A DNA stretch of 64,000 bases. Source: Pseudomonas paralactis. Lineage in GTDB: Bacteria; Pseudomonadota; Gammaproteobacteria; Pseudomonadales; Pseudomonadaceae. The translations under genes and the position numbers were made by a program. Below the pieces are notes generated by a model. It was given only the letters and a program-made list of their open reading frames with translations. It was not told where the DNA came from and made no database searches. The DNA is taken from the NCBI RefSeq assembly GCF_001439735.1, contig NZ_JYLN01000011.1:62001-126000 (forward strand), written 5' to 3'. Positions 24,416 to 31,109 of this stretch are shown piece after piece. Numbering within the stretch: position 1 is the first letter of the stretch; each line of letters begins with the position of its first letter.

Positions 24416-25575
24416 TGCACCCCCTCGGCGCGGCGCAGGCGCTCCAGGCAACCGGCTGCAACGTAGGCGTCCAGCCCGCCGGTCAAACTGCGGCAACGGC
24501 CTTCGCCGACGGCGGCGCTGATGGCATGCAAGGCTTTCAAGCTGCGCACGCCGCTTTTGCAGTAAATCACCGTCTCAACGCCAGCCACTGTCTGGGCCAG
24601 GCGTTGAGGCAACTCGCTCAAAGGAATGTTGATCCCGCCCAGGGACATCGTCAGGTGCTCGTGACCGTCCCGCACATCAATCAGTTGCAGCACAGTGTCG
24701 CTGAGCAGGCGTTGTTCCAGTGCCTGGGGCGAAATAGCGTACTGCGCGCCAACCGCCACCGCGCAATTGGCCTCGATGGCCTGAGGCTGCCGGATCCGCG
24801 GCTGCTCCCCACTGAGCGGGTTGCTGGCGCGGTGGCGGACCGACACTTGGCGAAGTTGCAGGCTCAAGGCATCAAAGAGCATCAATCGGTTGATCGAGGG
24901 TTCTCCCACTGCGCTCAGGATCTTGATCGCTTCCAACGCCTGGATTGAACCGACAATGCCCGGCAACACCCCCAGCACACCGGCTTCGCCACAATTCTGT
25001 GCCAGCCCGGCCGGCGGTGGCTCGGGGAAAATATCGCGCAGGTTGGTAGAGCATTGCCCGTGCGCGTCCGGCAGGTTGAATACCGCTACCTGCCCCTCGA
25101 ACTGGCTGATCGAGGCATACACCAACGGCTTGCCGCCCAGATAGCACGCATCGTTGAGCAGGTACTTGGTGGTGAAGTTATCCGTGGCGTCGAGGATCAC
25201 GTCGTAGTCGTGTACGTAAGCCATGACGTTGCTTTCGTCGAGCCGATCGGCGAAATGCCGGATGTCGATATGCGGGTTGTTATCGAGCAGTTTTTGCCGG
25301 GCCACGGCGCCTTTTGGCGAGCCCACATCACCGACTCCGAACAGGAGCTGACGGTGCAGGTTGCTGATGTCGACGGTGTCATCCTCGACAATGCCAATAT
25401 GGCCGACGCCAGCGGCAGCCAGATACATCAAGGCGGGGCAGCCCAATCCACCCGCCCCCACCACCAGCACCTTGCCCGCCTTGAGCCGGGCCTGGCCTTC
25501 AGGGCCAAACCCCTTGACCAGGAAATGCCGGGCGTAGTGGGCGTGCTCCTGCTGACTGAAGCGTTCATCAGCCAT
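24412..25575 (-). CDS. MoeZ-like E1 adenylyltransferase-rhodanese fusion, RiPP cluster
   Basis: 387 residues. The ThiF/MoeB domain (about 10-255) has the nucleotide loop GAGGLGCPAL (about 41-50), 'DDTVDISNLHRQLLF', 'LDATDNFTTKY' and the catalytic-type 'NCGEAGVLGVLPGIVGSIQA'. A rhodanese domain (about 280-380) has the persulfide cysteine in 'VIYCKSGVRS'. The CxxC pairs that bind zinc in MoeB/ThiF are missing, as in MoeZ-type enzymes; the first is 'NLRDIFPEPPP' here. Such fusions adenylate a Gly-Gly C-terminus and convert it to a thiocarboxylate. The carrier gene lies directly upstream (2-bp gap). Inferred role: sulfur supply for the YcaO/TfuA reaction, not molybdopterin synthesis. Confidence 0.9.
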   Translation of the reverse strand: MADERFSQQEHAHYARHFLVKGFGPEGQARLKAGKVLVVGAGGLGCPALMYLAAAGVGHIGIVEDDTVDISNLHRQLLFGVGDVGSPKGAVARQKLLDNNPHIDIRHFADRLDESNVMAYVHDYDVILDATDNFTTKYLLNDACYLGGKPLVYASISQFEGQVAVFNLPDAHGQCSTNLRDIFPEPPPAGLAQNCGEAGVLGVLPGIVGSIQALEAIKILSAVGEPSINRLMLFDALSLQLRQVSVRHRASNPLSGEQPRIRQPQAIEANCAVAVGAQYAISPQALEQRLLSDTVLQLIDVRDGHEHLTMSLGGINIPLSELPQRLAQTVAGVETVIYCKSGVRSLKALHAISAAVGEGRCRSLTGGLDAYVAAGCLERLRRAEGVQ

Positions 25576-25576
25576 A

Positions 25577-25852
25577 TCAGCCTCCCGCCACGGCGCTGAT
25601 GATCAGTGCCGTGGAGTCCGGGCGCAGGGTAATTTCGTTCCAGGGTTCCTGATCGGCATAGGGAATGTCGTCGATCACCAGGCTGATAAATGGCTTGAGG
25701 CAGTAATCGCCTTCGACAATGGCGCTGTACAACAGCGGCTCGTCAACACGCAGGCCATCCATCAGCTGTAAGGCAGTGGTACAGGGCAACGCCCAGGTTT
25801 TGCGACCATTGGTCAGGTCCGCGAATTGGCTGGCGATAATGATTTGGGGCAT
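25577..25852 (-). CDS. ThiS/MoaD-like sulfur carrier protein, RiPP cluster
   Basis: 91 residues. Beta-grasp-type length and ending: '...STALIISAVAGG', with the terminal Gly-Gly exposed exactly at the C-terminus as in MoaD, ThiS and CysO. The N-terminal strand is 'PQIIIASQFADLTNGRK'. Stop codon is 2 bp before the E1 gene, so the pair forms an activation module. It likely carries sulfur as a thiocarboxylate to the thioamide-forming enzymes. The match is by shape and ending rather than strong identity to any one subfamily. Confidence 0.83.
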   Translation of the reverse strand: MPQIIIASQFADLTNGRKTWALPCTTALQLMDGLRVDEPLLYSAIVEGDYCLKPFISLVIDDIPYADQEPWNEITLRPDSTALIISAVAGG

Positions 25853-25854
25853 GG

Positions 25855-26619
25855 TCAGTTTCCTTGCGGGCGCTTGATAAGTTGCTCATGGCAGTCTTGC
25901 AGTGCAGCGAACACCAGGCTGCCCATCGCCGTAAAAAATGGGCGCTGGGCGGCTGTATCCAGGCAGCCGGCCAAATACTTGTGCAAGTACAACTGGCGCT
26001 CCGGGCCAGCCGCAGGACTGGGGAGCTGGCGGTAGTACGTCAGGGCCGCCGCGGCAAAGTGCGCAGCCGCCATTACCCCTCGCAGGGTCTTGCCACGTGT
26101 GCCCGAGGGCAGCACGTAATCCCTGGGCGCTTCGGACGTTTGCAGGTCGTAGACCTCCATGACGAAGTTCAACCAGATGTGGGCATGTTCATGCACCAGG
26201 GTTTCTTCCAAAGGGATAGGCGAATCAAACGCCCTGCCCCCCAGGTAAATGGTCTGGGGAATCAATGCACTGGTCGAGCTGCTCATGGGCTGCACAAGCC
26301 TGCGGTACCGAACGGGAATACTGAAAAAACTATCCCAGGACGGCTTCGCCTGACACACAGCGGCCGTGGCCCTGCGGATCTGCTGCTGCTCGGCGTCCGA
26401 ACAGTCCATGGACTCGAACTCCTCGACCTGGCTGGTGGCCAGGCGCTTGAACAGGGCTCGCGCGTTGGATGGCTCCAGGTAATCGGTCAACGCGGCATGG
26501 GCCTGGGGGTCAGCGTTGCGACGGCTGCACGCCACTGCGGCCAATAACGTGGCCGGTCGCACGCCTTCATCGATAAACGGCAAGCCGCCGACAGTGTTGA
26601 AAAACGCGTTAGGGCTCAT
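25855..26619 (-). CDS. HExxH-type putative peptide beta-hydroxylase, RiPP cluster
   Basis: 254 residues from ATG 26619 (AGAGGG about 10 nt upstream, inside the TfuA gene). The key motif is 'EETLVHEHAHIWLNF', an HExxH site at His143-His147, set in an otherwise helical protein as in the HExxH peptide-modification family (alpha-ketoglutarate-dependent beta-hydroxylases of RiPP clusters). No secretion signal, which argues against a secreted protease. It could hydroxylate the precursor; a metallopeptidase that removes the leader is the alternative. Confidence 0.72.
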   Translation of the reverse strand: MSPNAFFNTVGGLPFIDEGVRPATLLAAVACSRRNADPQAHAALTDYLEPSNARALFKRLATSQVEEFESMDCSDAEQQQIRRATAAVCQAKPSWDSFFSIPVRYRRLVQPMSSSTSALIPQTIYLGGRAFDSPIPLEETLVHEHAHIWLNFVMEVYDLQTSEAPRDYVLPSGTRGKTLRGVMAAAHFAAAALTYYRQLPSPAAGPERQLYLHKYLAGCLDTAAQRPFFTAMGSLVFAALQDCHEQLIKRPQGN

Positions 26620-26625
26620 AGCCAA

Positions 26626-27291
26626 TCAGCCCTCTGATCCGCTGAGCCAGCAACGCGAAGCGAGGAAGCCTTCAAGGTCCAGGCGCTTGATGCGAAACGC
26701 CTTGAAACCTGCCATGGCCTCGTCTACCTCGTGCTGCGCCATCTCACCGCTGGCTTGCAGCAATTTCTTCAAGCGCGACAAGGTCCGTTCGGCGTACCAG
26801 CGTTCCTTGAGGTCGCGGATAATCCCTTGGGCGACGTGCGCAGAAATCCTCTGCTGGTCCTGTAACGCGCCAACAAAGCCTCGCAAATGGATCAGCGGCT
26901 CGGACATGGCTCGATATGGCGCGTCGATCTCATGTACCAGCGTGACCTCGTCGTCATCGAACTCCGGATCGTCGCGGTAATGCCCATAGACAACCCCGTA
27001 ACCTTGCATGCCGAGAAAGCGCATTTCACTGGCGCGGATCGCCCCCATGGACGCCAGGCCCCAGATCTTCCAACCCTGGTCGATAGCGCGACGGATCTCG
27101 ATATGACCCACGGAGGGGAAGCTGTGAAACGTGCCGTCGACAATCGCGATGCAGCCCGGTTGTGCATGCTGCTCGACCAGCGTTTGTATATCGCCGCGTC
27201 GCGCAGGGGCGTGCACGACCACATCGGACTGCTCCAGCAACCCCGGCTCCATCCCTGCGGCCGTCGGCCCTACGAATAAATGCAGCTTCAT
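26626..27291 (-). CDS. TfuA-like protein, YcaO partner for thioamide formation
   Basis: 221 residues. The TfuA core is clear: 'IVDGTFHSFPSVGHIEIRRA' (about 50-69), 'WGLASMGAIRASEMRFLGMQ' (about 77-96) and 'GVVYGHYRD' (about 99-107). TfuA proteins pair with YcaO enzymes in thioamide-containing RiPPs and in methyl-coenzyme M reductase thioglycine formation, where they help provide sulfur. It follows ycaO by 12 bp. Its presence is the main reason to predict thioamidation instead of azoline formation. Confidence 0.92.
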   Translation of the reverse strand: MKLHLFVGPTAAGMEPGLLEQSDVVVHAPARRGDIQTLVEQHAQPGCIAIVDGTFHSFPSVGHIEIRRAIDQGWKIWGLASMGAIRASEMRFLGMQGYGVVYGHYRDDPEFDDDEVTLVHEIDAPYRAMSEPLIHLRGFVGALQDQQRISAHVAQGIIRDLKERWYAERTLSRLKKLLQASGEMAQHEVDEAMAGFKAFRIKRLDLEGFLASRCWLSGSEG

Positions 27292-27303
27292 GCGTGCTCC
27301 TAC

Positions 27304-28512
27304 CTAGCGTGCGATATAGCGGGACAGGCGAGGACCTGCGCGCTTGAGTGCCGGCTGGAACGACTCCATGCCTGGAATAACTATTTTGACCACCGCCAAC
27401 GGTGAGTCGTTTTTGCTCAACACCACCCGCAAGACCTGGCCGAATCCCTGCTCACGCAAGCGCCCGAGCAAACACTCAAGAGCAGAGTCAATGCTGTTGA
27501 TCTGCGCATTGGCATCCTCGATCGTGGAGTAGGCGATAGCCTCAGTTGGGTCGTTGACATGACTGCGCAAGCGCGCAACGGCGTCGAGTTCCGCCTGGCG
27601 ATCGCTGGCGGAGAAGTACTTGAAGCGCTCAATCAAATCATCCCGGCCACCATGGATATAAGACAGCCTTGATTGCGCCGCCTCGGCCAGGCCCCTGACT
27701 GACGCAATATCGCGGCACAGATGCAGGCCGGAGCCACAGGAGATGGCGATAGGCGCGTCGTCGGAAGGCTCCATGATGAACCCTTGGACGTAGGGCAACC
27801 CGATCACGCTAGGGGTGTAGCGCACCACTGCGCTCAACCCGGCGGCTTCGACGCGGTTGAACAAGGGGTCCAGAGTGTCGACCGGGCAATCGCGCAACAT
27901 CAGGCGCGAGGTGTCTTTCATGAAGTTAAAGGCTTGCACGTCGCGCTCGACGATTTCGGCAATGCCATGCACGCTGGCTTCGTCCACGCTATTGCCTGAG
28001 CTGAGGCCATTGGTGCTGGTGCCGAAAATGCGCTGCCCCTGGTTTTCGCTAAAGGGCGAAAAAATCAGCTCGGCAGGCACTGCAAACTGTTGCCCGGTGG
28101 CGATGTCCTGCGCATGCACGCACACCAAGGGGCCATCGGGGTCGATCGGTGCGCCGAGTATCGGGCAAAAATCAACGAAATCGTGGGCAAAGCCAGCTTG
28201 TGCCGCGACTTTGCGTGGCGTGGAAATGAACACGTCAATGTTGCGATTACGGTATTCGGCGACGGCAAACTCGATGGCCTCCATGTAGGCACCGACCTGG
28301 GCCTCTTCGGCGCGCATACCCTTGCCGGCACTCACACAGAGCGAGCCTTCCACCGCATCGGGACGGATACTGGCAAATACCGGAATACCGATCTTGTCCA
28401 GCCAAGTGGTATTGGTGACCCGCGTGATACCCAATTGCACGGCAAGTTCTCTGGCATGGGCCAGTGTGTCGGACAGTGATGCCTTGCGCAAACTAGAGGT
28501 CATGCGATACAT
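27304..28512 (-). CDS. YcaO-domain peptide-modifying enzyme
   Basis: 402 residues from ATG 28512. The ATP/Mg-binding elements of YcaO are visible: 'SAGKGMRAEEAQVGAYMEAI' (about 61-80), 'SSGNSVDEASVHGIAEIVER' (about 191-210) and 'SGLHLCRDIASVRGLAEAAQ' further on. The enzyme phosphorylates a backbone amide; with TfuA the nucleophile is sulfide, giving a thioamide. It lacks a C-terminal PxPxP, as TfuA partners often do. The frame is open farther upstream, but that part runs through the intergenic hairpin (28545-28574), so 28512 is chosen. Confidence 0.93.
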   Translation of the reverse strand: MYRMTSSLRKASLSDTLAHARELAVQLGITRVTNTTWLDKIGIPVFASIRPDAVEGSLCVSAGKGMRAEEAQVGAYMEAIEFAVAEYRNRNIDVFISTPRKVAAQAGFAHDFVDFCPILGAPIDPDGPLVCVHAQDIATGQQFAVPAELIFSPFSENQGQRIFGTSTNGLSSGNSVDEASVHGIAEIVERDVQAFNFMKDTSRLMLRDCPVDTLDPLFNRVEAAGLSAVVRYTPSVIGLPYVQGFIMEPSDDAPIAISCGSGLHLCRDIASVRGLAEAAQSRLSYIHGGRDDLIERFKYFSASDRQAELDAVARLRSHVNDPTEAIAYSTIEDANAQINSIDSALECLLGRLREQGFGQVLRVVLSKNDSPLAVVKIVIPGMESFQPALKRAGPRLSRYIAR

Positions 28513-28544
28513 GTAATTGCCTGCTGAAATCCTGATCAATAAGT

Positions 28545-28574
28545 GCGTGCTATTCGAACACTCGAATAGCACGC
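28545..28574 (-). promoter_or_regulatory. 13-bp perfect hairpin between precursor and ycaO
   Basis: GCGTGCTATTCGA (28545-28557), loop ACAC, TCGAATAGCACGC (28562-28574). It begins 6 nt after the precursor stop and has no T-run. Such hairpins after RiPP precursor genes stabilise the short transcript or partly stop transcription, giving more peptide than enzyme. Confidence 0.8.
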
Positions 28575-28580
28575 GCTGTA

Positions 28581-28733
28581 TTACTTGCCGGCGTCTTCAA
28601 TATCAGCGGAGATATTGTTATTGGATTCGTGAATAACAAACCCGGCGCGCATTTGGCCTTCGTCATTCAGAATATCGGCAAAGGCTTCTACAGCAGAGGC
28701 GTCAAGTGCGAAGGTTTCATTAGTTGCGTTCAT
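28581..28733 (-). CDS. RiPP precursor peptide (50 aa)
   Basis: 50 residues, ATG at 28733 with AGGAG 8 nt upstream. The N-terminal part 'MNATNETFALDASAVEAFAD' plus 'ILNDEGQMRAG' is an acidic amphipathic helix suited to a leader peptide; the C-terminal part 'FVIHESNNNISADIEDAGK' is the probable core. The core has no Cys or Thr and only Ser37 and Ser42, so azole formation from Cys is excluded. Asn38-40, Asp44, Asp47 and His35 are possible hydroxylation sites. First gene of the minus-strand operon, separated from ycaO by a strong hairpin. The cut site is not evident. No similar described precursor comes to mind. Confidence 0.85.
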   Translation of the reverse strand: MNATNETFALDASAVEAFADILNDEGQMRAGFVIHESNNNISADIEDAGK

Positions 28734-28842
28734 GGTGTTCTCCTTGAATAACTGAATGCCGTTATCGGCTATCACTTTTCAGGGGCGTGGCGCATTTATT
28801 AACCATGCGACATTGTGTCGTCCCTGAAACAGCAAGAAGAGT

Positions 28843-28848
28843 TTTAGA
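28843..28848 (-). promoter_or_regulatory. Possible -10 element of the precursor promoter
   Basis: TCTAAA on the minus strand, four of six matches to TATAAT. A start site at about 28836 would put the lux box centre near -41.5, the spacing for LuxR-type activation. Confidence 0.4.
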
Positions 28849-28868
28849 GCACTGCGCGATCACACTCA

Positions 28869-28886
28869 ACTACAAGATTTTGTAGT
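28869..28886 (-). promoter_or_regulatory. lux box upstream of the RiPP precursor
   Basis: ACTACAA-GATT-TTGTAGT, an 18-bp sequence with perfect 7-bp arms. It closely resembles the PhzR-type box (CTACAAGATCTGGTAG). Located 136 bp before the precursor ATG. The LuxR protein at 21056 is the obvious candidate to bind it. Confidence 0.8.
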
Positions 28887-29046
28887 GCCACAGCGCTAAT
28901 TTTTTCGACAGTGCCTTCATCGCCAATGAACATGGGCATTTAAACTGCCGACCTGCTCCATTATTCGCCCAACGAAAGCGTACTTATTTATAGAATTTTT
29001 CCGCACTAGTAGCGATATGAAATCACTGAATTCAAGAAATAACAGA

Positions 29047-29080
29047 TAAAAAAAACCCGTACTTCAGTAAGTACGGGTTT
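29047..29080 (-). terminator. Terminator of fadD1
   Basis: AAACCCGTACTT (29053-29064), loop CAGT, AAGTACGGGTTT (29069-29080), with a run of eight or more U on the minus strand. Twenty bases after the fadD1 stop. Confidence 0.9.
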
Positions 29081-29099
29081 GAATAAAACCATTGCCTGC

Positions 29100-30791
29100 T
29101 TATTTTTTCAGGCCGAGTTTCTTCAGTTCTTCATCACGCAATTCACGTCGCAGGATCTTGCCCACGTTAGTGGTTGGCAACGCATCCCGGAACTCAACGG
29201 CCTTGGGCACCTTGTAGCCAGTGACATTGGCACGCATGTGTTCCATCACCTGGTCCTTGGTCAGGGTAGCGCCGGGCTTGACCACGATGAAGAGCTTGAT
29301 GTGCTCTCCGGACTTCTCGTCCGGCACGCCGATGGCTGCGCACTGCAATACGCCCGGCAAGCCTGCCAGCACGTCTTCCAGTTCGTTGGGGTAGACGTTG
29401 AAACCGGAGACCAGAATCATGTCCTTCTTGCGGTCGACAATGCGCATGTAGCCGTCTGGCTGAATGATCGCGATGTCGCCGGTCTTCAGCCAGCCCTCGC
29501 TGTCGAGCATCTCGTCGGTAGCTTCCTGGCGCTGCCAGTAGCCCTTCATCACTTGCGGACCTTTCACACACAGCTCGCCAGTTTCGCCCAGTGCAAGCTC
29601 AGTGCCGTCGTCGGCGATGACTTTACACGCGGTGGAAGGCACCGGAATGCCAATGGTGCCGATCTGGATATGCTGGATCGGGTTCACCGTGGCCACCGGG
29701 CTGGTTTCGGTCATGCCGTAGCCTTCGCAGATGCCACAGCCGGTCACGGCCTTCCAACGCTCGGCGGCCGCCAGTTGCAGGGCCATGCCGCCCGACAGGG
29801 TGACTTTGAGCGCGGAGAAGTCGAGCTTGCGGAAGGCTTCGTTGTTGCACAACGCCACGAACAGGGTGTTCAGGCCAACGAACCCGCTGAACTTCCACTT
29901 CGACAGTTCCTTGACCATTGCCGGCAGATCGCGCGGGTTGCTGATCAGGATGTTGTGGTTGCCGATCAGCATCATCGCCATGCAATGAAAGGTGAAGGCA
30001 TAGATGTGATACAGCGGCAGCGGTGTGATCAGGATCTCGCAGCCTTCATTGAGGTTGGAGCCCATCAGCGCCTTGCATTGCAGCATGTTGGCGACGAGGT
30101 TGCGGTGGGTCAGCATCGCGCCCTTGGCCACGCCGGTGGTACCGCCGGTGTATTGCAGCACCGCCACATCGCCGCTGGCCGGGCTGACATCATTGACCGG
30201 CTGGCCATGACCCTTGGCGAGCACGTCATTGAACTTGATGGCCTTGGGCAAGTGATACGCCGGAACCATCTTCTTCACGTACTTGATTACGCTATTGATC
30301 AGCAGGCGCTTGAACGGCGACAGCAGGTCGGCGACTTCAGTGACGATCACATGTTTGACGGCGGTCTTGGGCACGACTTTTTCAGCCAGGTGCGCCATAT
30401 TGGCCAGGCAAACCAGGGCCTTGGCCCCGGAATCATTGAATTGATGTTCCATTTCCCGCGCGGTGTACAGCGGGTTGGTGTTGACCACGATCAGGCCGGC
30501 ACGAATGGCGCCGAACACGGCGACCGGATATTGCAGAACGTTGGGCAGTTGCACGGCGATTCGATCGCCGGGCTTCAAGTCGGTATGCTGTTGCAGATAC
30601 GCGGCGAATGCCCCGGACAATTCGTACAGTTCACCGTAGGTGATGGTCTTGCCCAGGTTGCTGAAAGCCGGTTTGTTGGCGAAGCGCTGGCAGGACTGCT
30701 TCAGTACCGCCTGAATATTCGGATACTCGTCTGGATTGATCTGTGCAGCAATCCCGGCGGGGTACTTATCCTTCCAAAAGTCTTCATTCAT
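29100..30791 (-). CDS. fadD1: Long-chain fatty acid-CoA ligase FadD1
   Basis: 563 residues, class I adenylate-forming enzyme. The AMP-binding P-loop is 'YTGGTTGVAKGAML' (about 213-226), 'GYGMTETSP' at about 360-368 and the C-terminal 'DRKKDMILVSGFNVYPNELE' (about 458-477). Activates free fatty acids to acyl-CoA at the inner membrane for beta-oxidation. Tandem with a paralogue at 31110, as with fadD1 and fadD2 in P. aeruginosa; assignment of numbers follows that order. Confidence 0.93.
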   Translation of the reverse strand: MNEDFWKDKYPAGIAAQINPDEYPNIQAVLKQSCQRFANKPAFSNLGKTITYGELYELSGAFAAYLQQHTDLKPGDRIAVQLPNVLQYPVAVFGAIRAGLIVVNTNPLYTAREMEHQFNDSGAKALVCLANMAHLAEKVVPKTAVKHVIVTEVADLLSPFKRLLINSVIKYVKKMVPAYHLPKAIKFNDVLAKGHGQPVNDVSPASGDVAVLQYTGGTTGVAKGAMLTHRNLVANMLQCKALMGSNLNEGCEILITPLPLYHIYAFTFHCMAMMLIGNHNILISNPRDLPAMVKELSKWKFSGFVGLNTLFVALCNNEAFRKLDFSALKVTLSGGMALQLAAAERWKAVTGCGICEGYGMTETSPVATVNPIQHIQIGTIGIPVPSTACKVIADDGTELALGETGELCVKGPQVMKGYWQRQEATDEMLDSEGWLKTGDIAIIQPDGYMRIVDRKKDMILVSGFNVYPNELEDVLAGLPGVLQCAAIGVPDEKSGEHIKLFIVVKPGATLTKDQVMEHMRANVTGYKVPKAVEFRDALPTTNVGKILRRELRDEELKKLGLKK

Positions 30792-31109
30792 GGAAGCCCA
30801 CTCCTCAGCGACGCGAATTCATCATCGCATTTGATGCGATTATTATTGGTGTATGTTTTTAGGTGAATCTGGCGCTTTCAAGCAGGCCGAGACGTCACAA
30901 AGCGCGCCGAGAGTAGCAGCTTTGCCAAGGGCCGCCTAGAGCCAAAAGAGGGCCCTACAGTCATAAACATGACTCAAGAATATCCAGTGGTCACTTTTAG
31001 AGCAAAAATTCTATAACGCCAGAAATGGCTCTGGAACAAGCTCTCAAGGGCGAAAATACACTGTGGGAGCTGGCTTGTCGGGTCCCACAGTTTTGTACCC
31101 TATTTCAAT
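30792..31109. other. fadD1-fadD2 intergenic region with REP hairpin
   Basis: No gene seen. At 31061-31090 a REP-like hairpin CTGTGGGA...TCCCACAG with a T-run on the plus strand follows fadD2. The long spacing suggests fadD1 has its own promoter here. Confidence 0.55.

Larger units (their letters stand above)
28734..29046. other. Promoter region of the RiPP operon
   Basis: AT-rich gap between the precursor gene and the fadD1 terminator. It holds the lux box and a probable -10; the remainder (28887-29046) shows no gene with a ribosome-binding site. The drop in GC compared with both flanks fits a horizontally acquired island boundary. Confidence 0.6.

Noticed and set aside
24412..25852. Molybdopterin or thiamine synthesis role for the E1/carrier pair
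   Set aside because: No moaE, moaABC, thiG or thiH nearby, the zinc cysteines are missing, and the pair is embedded in the YcaO/TfuA operon.
29079..30866. 595-codon plus-strand frame opposite fadD1
   Set aside because: Antisense shadow: His/Gln/Val-rich low-complexity translation, no start signal, fadD1 fully explains the region.
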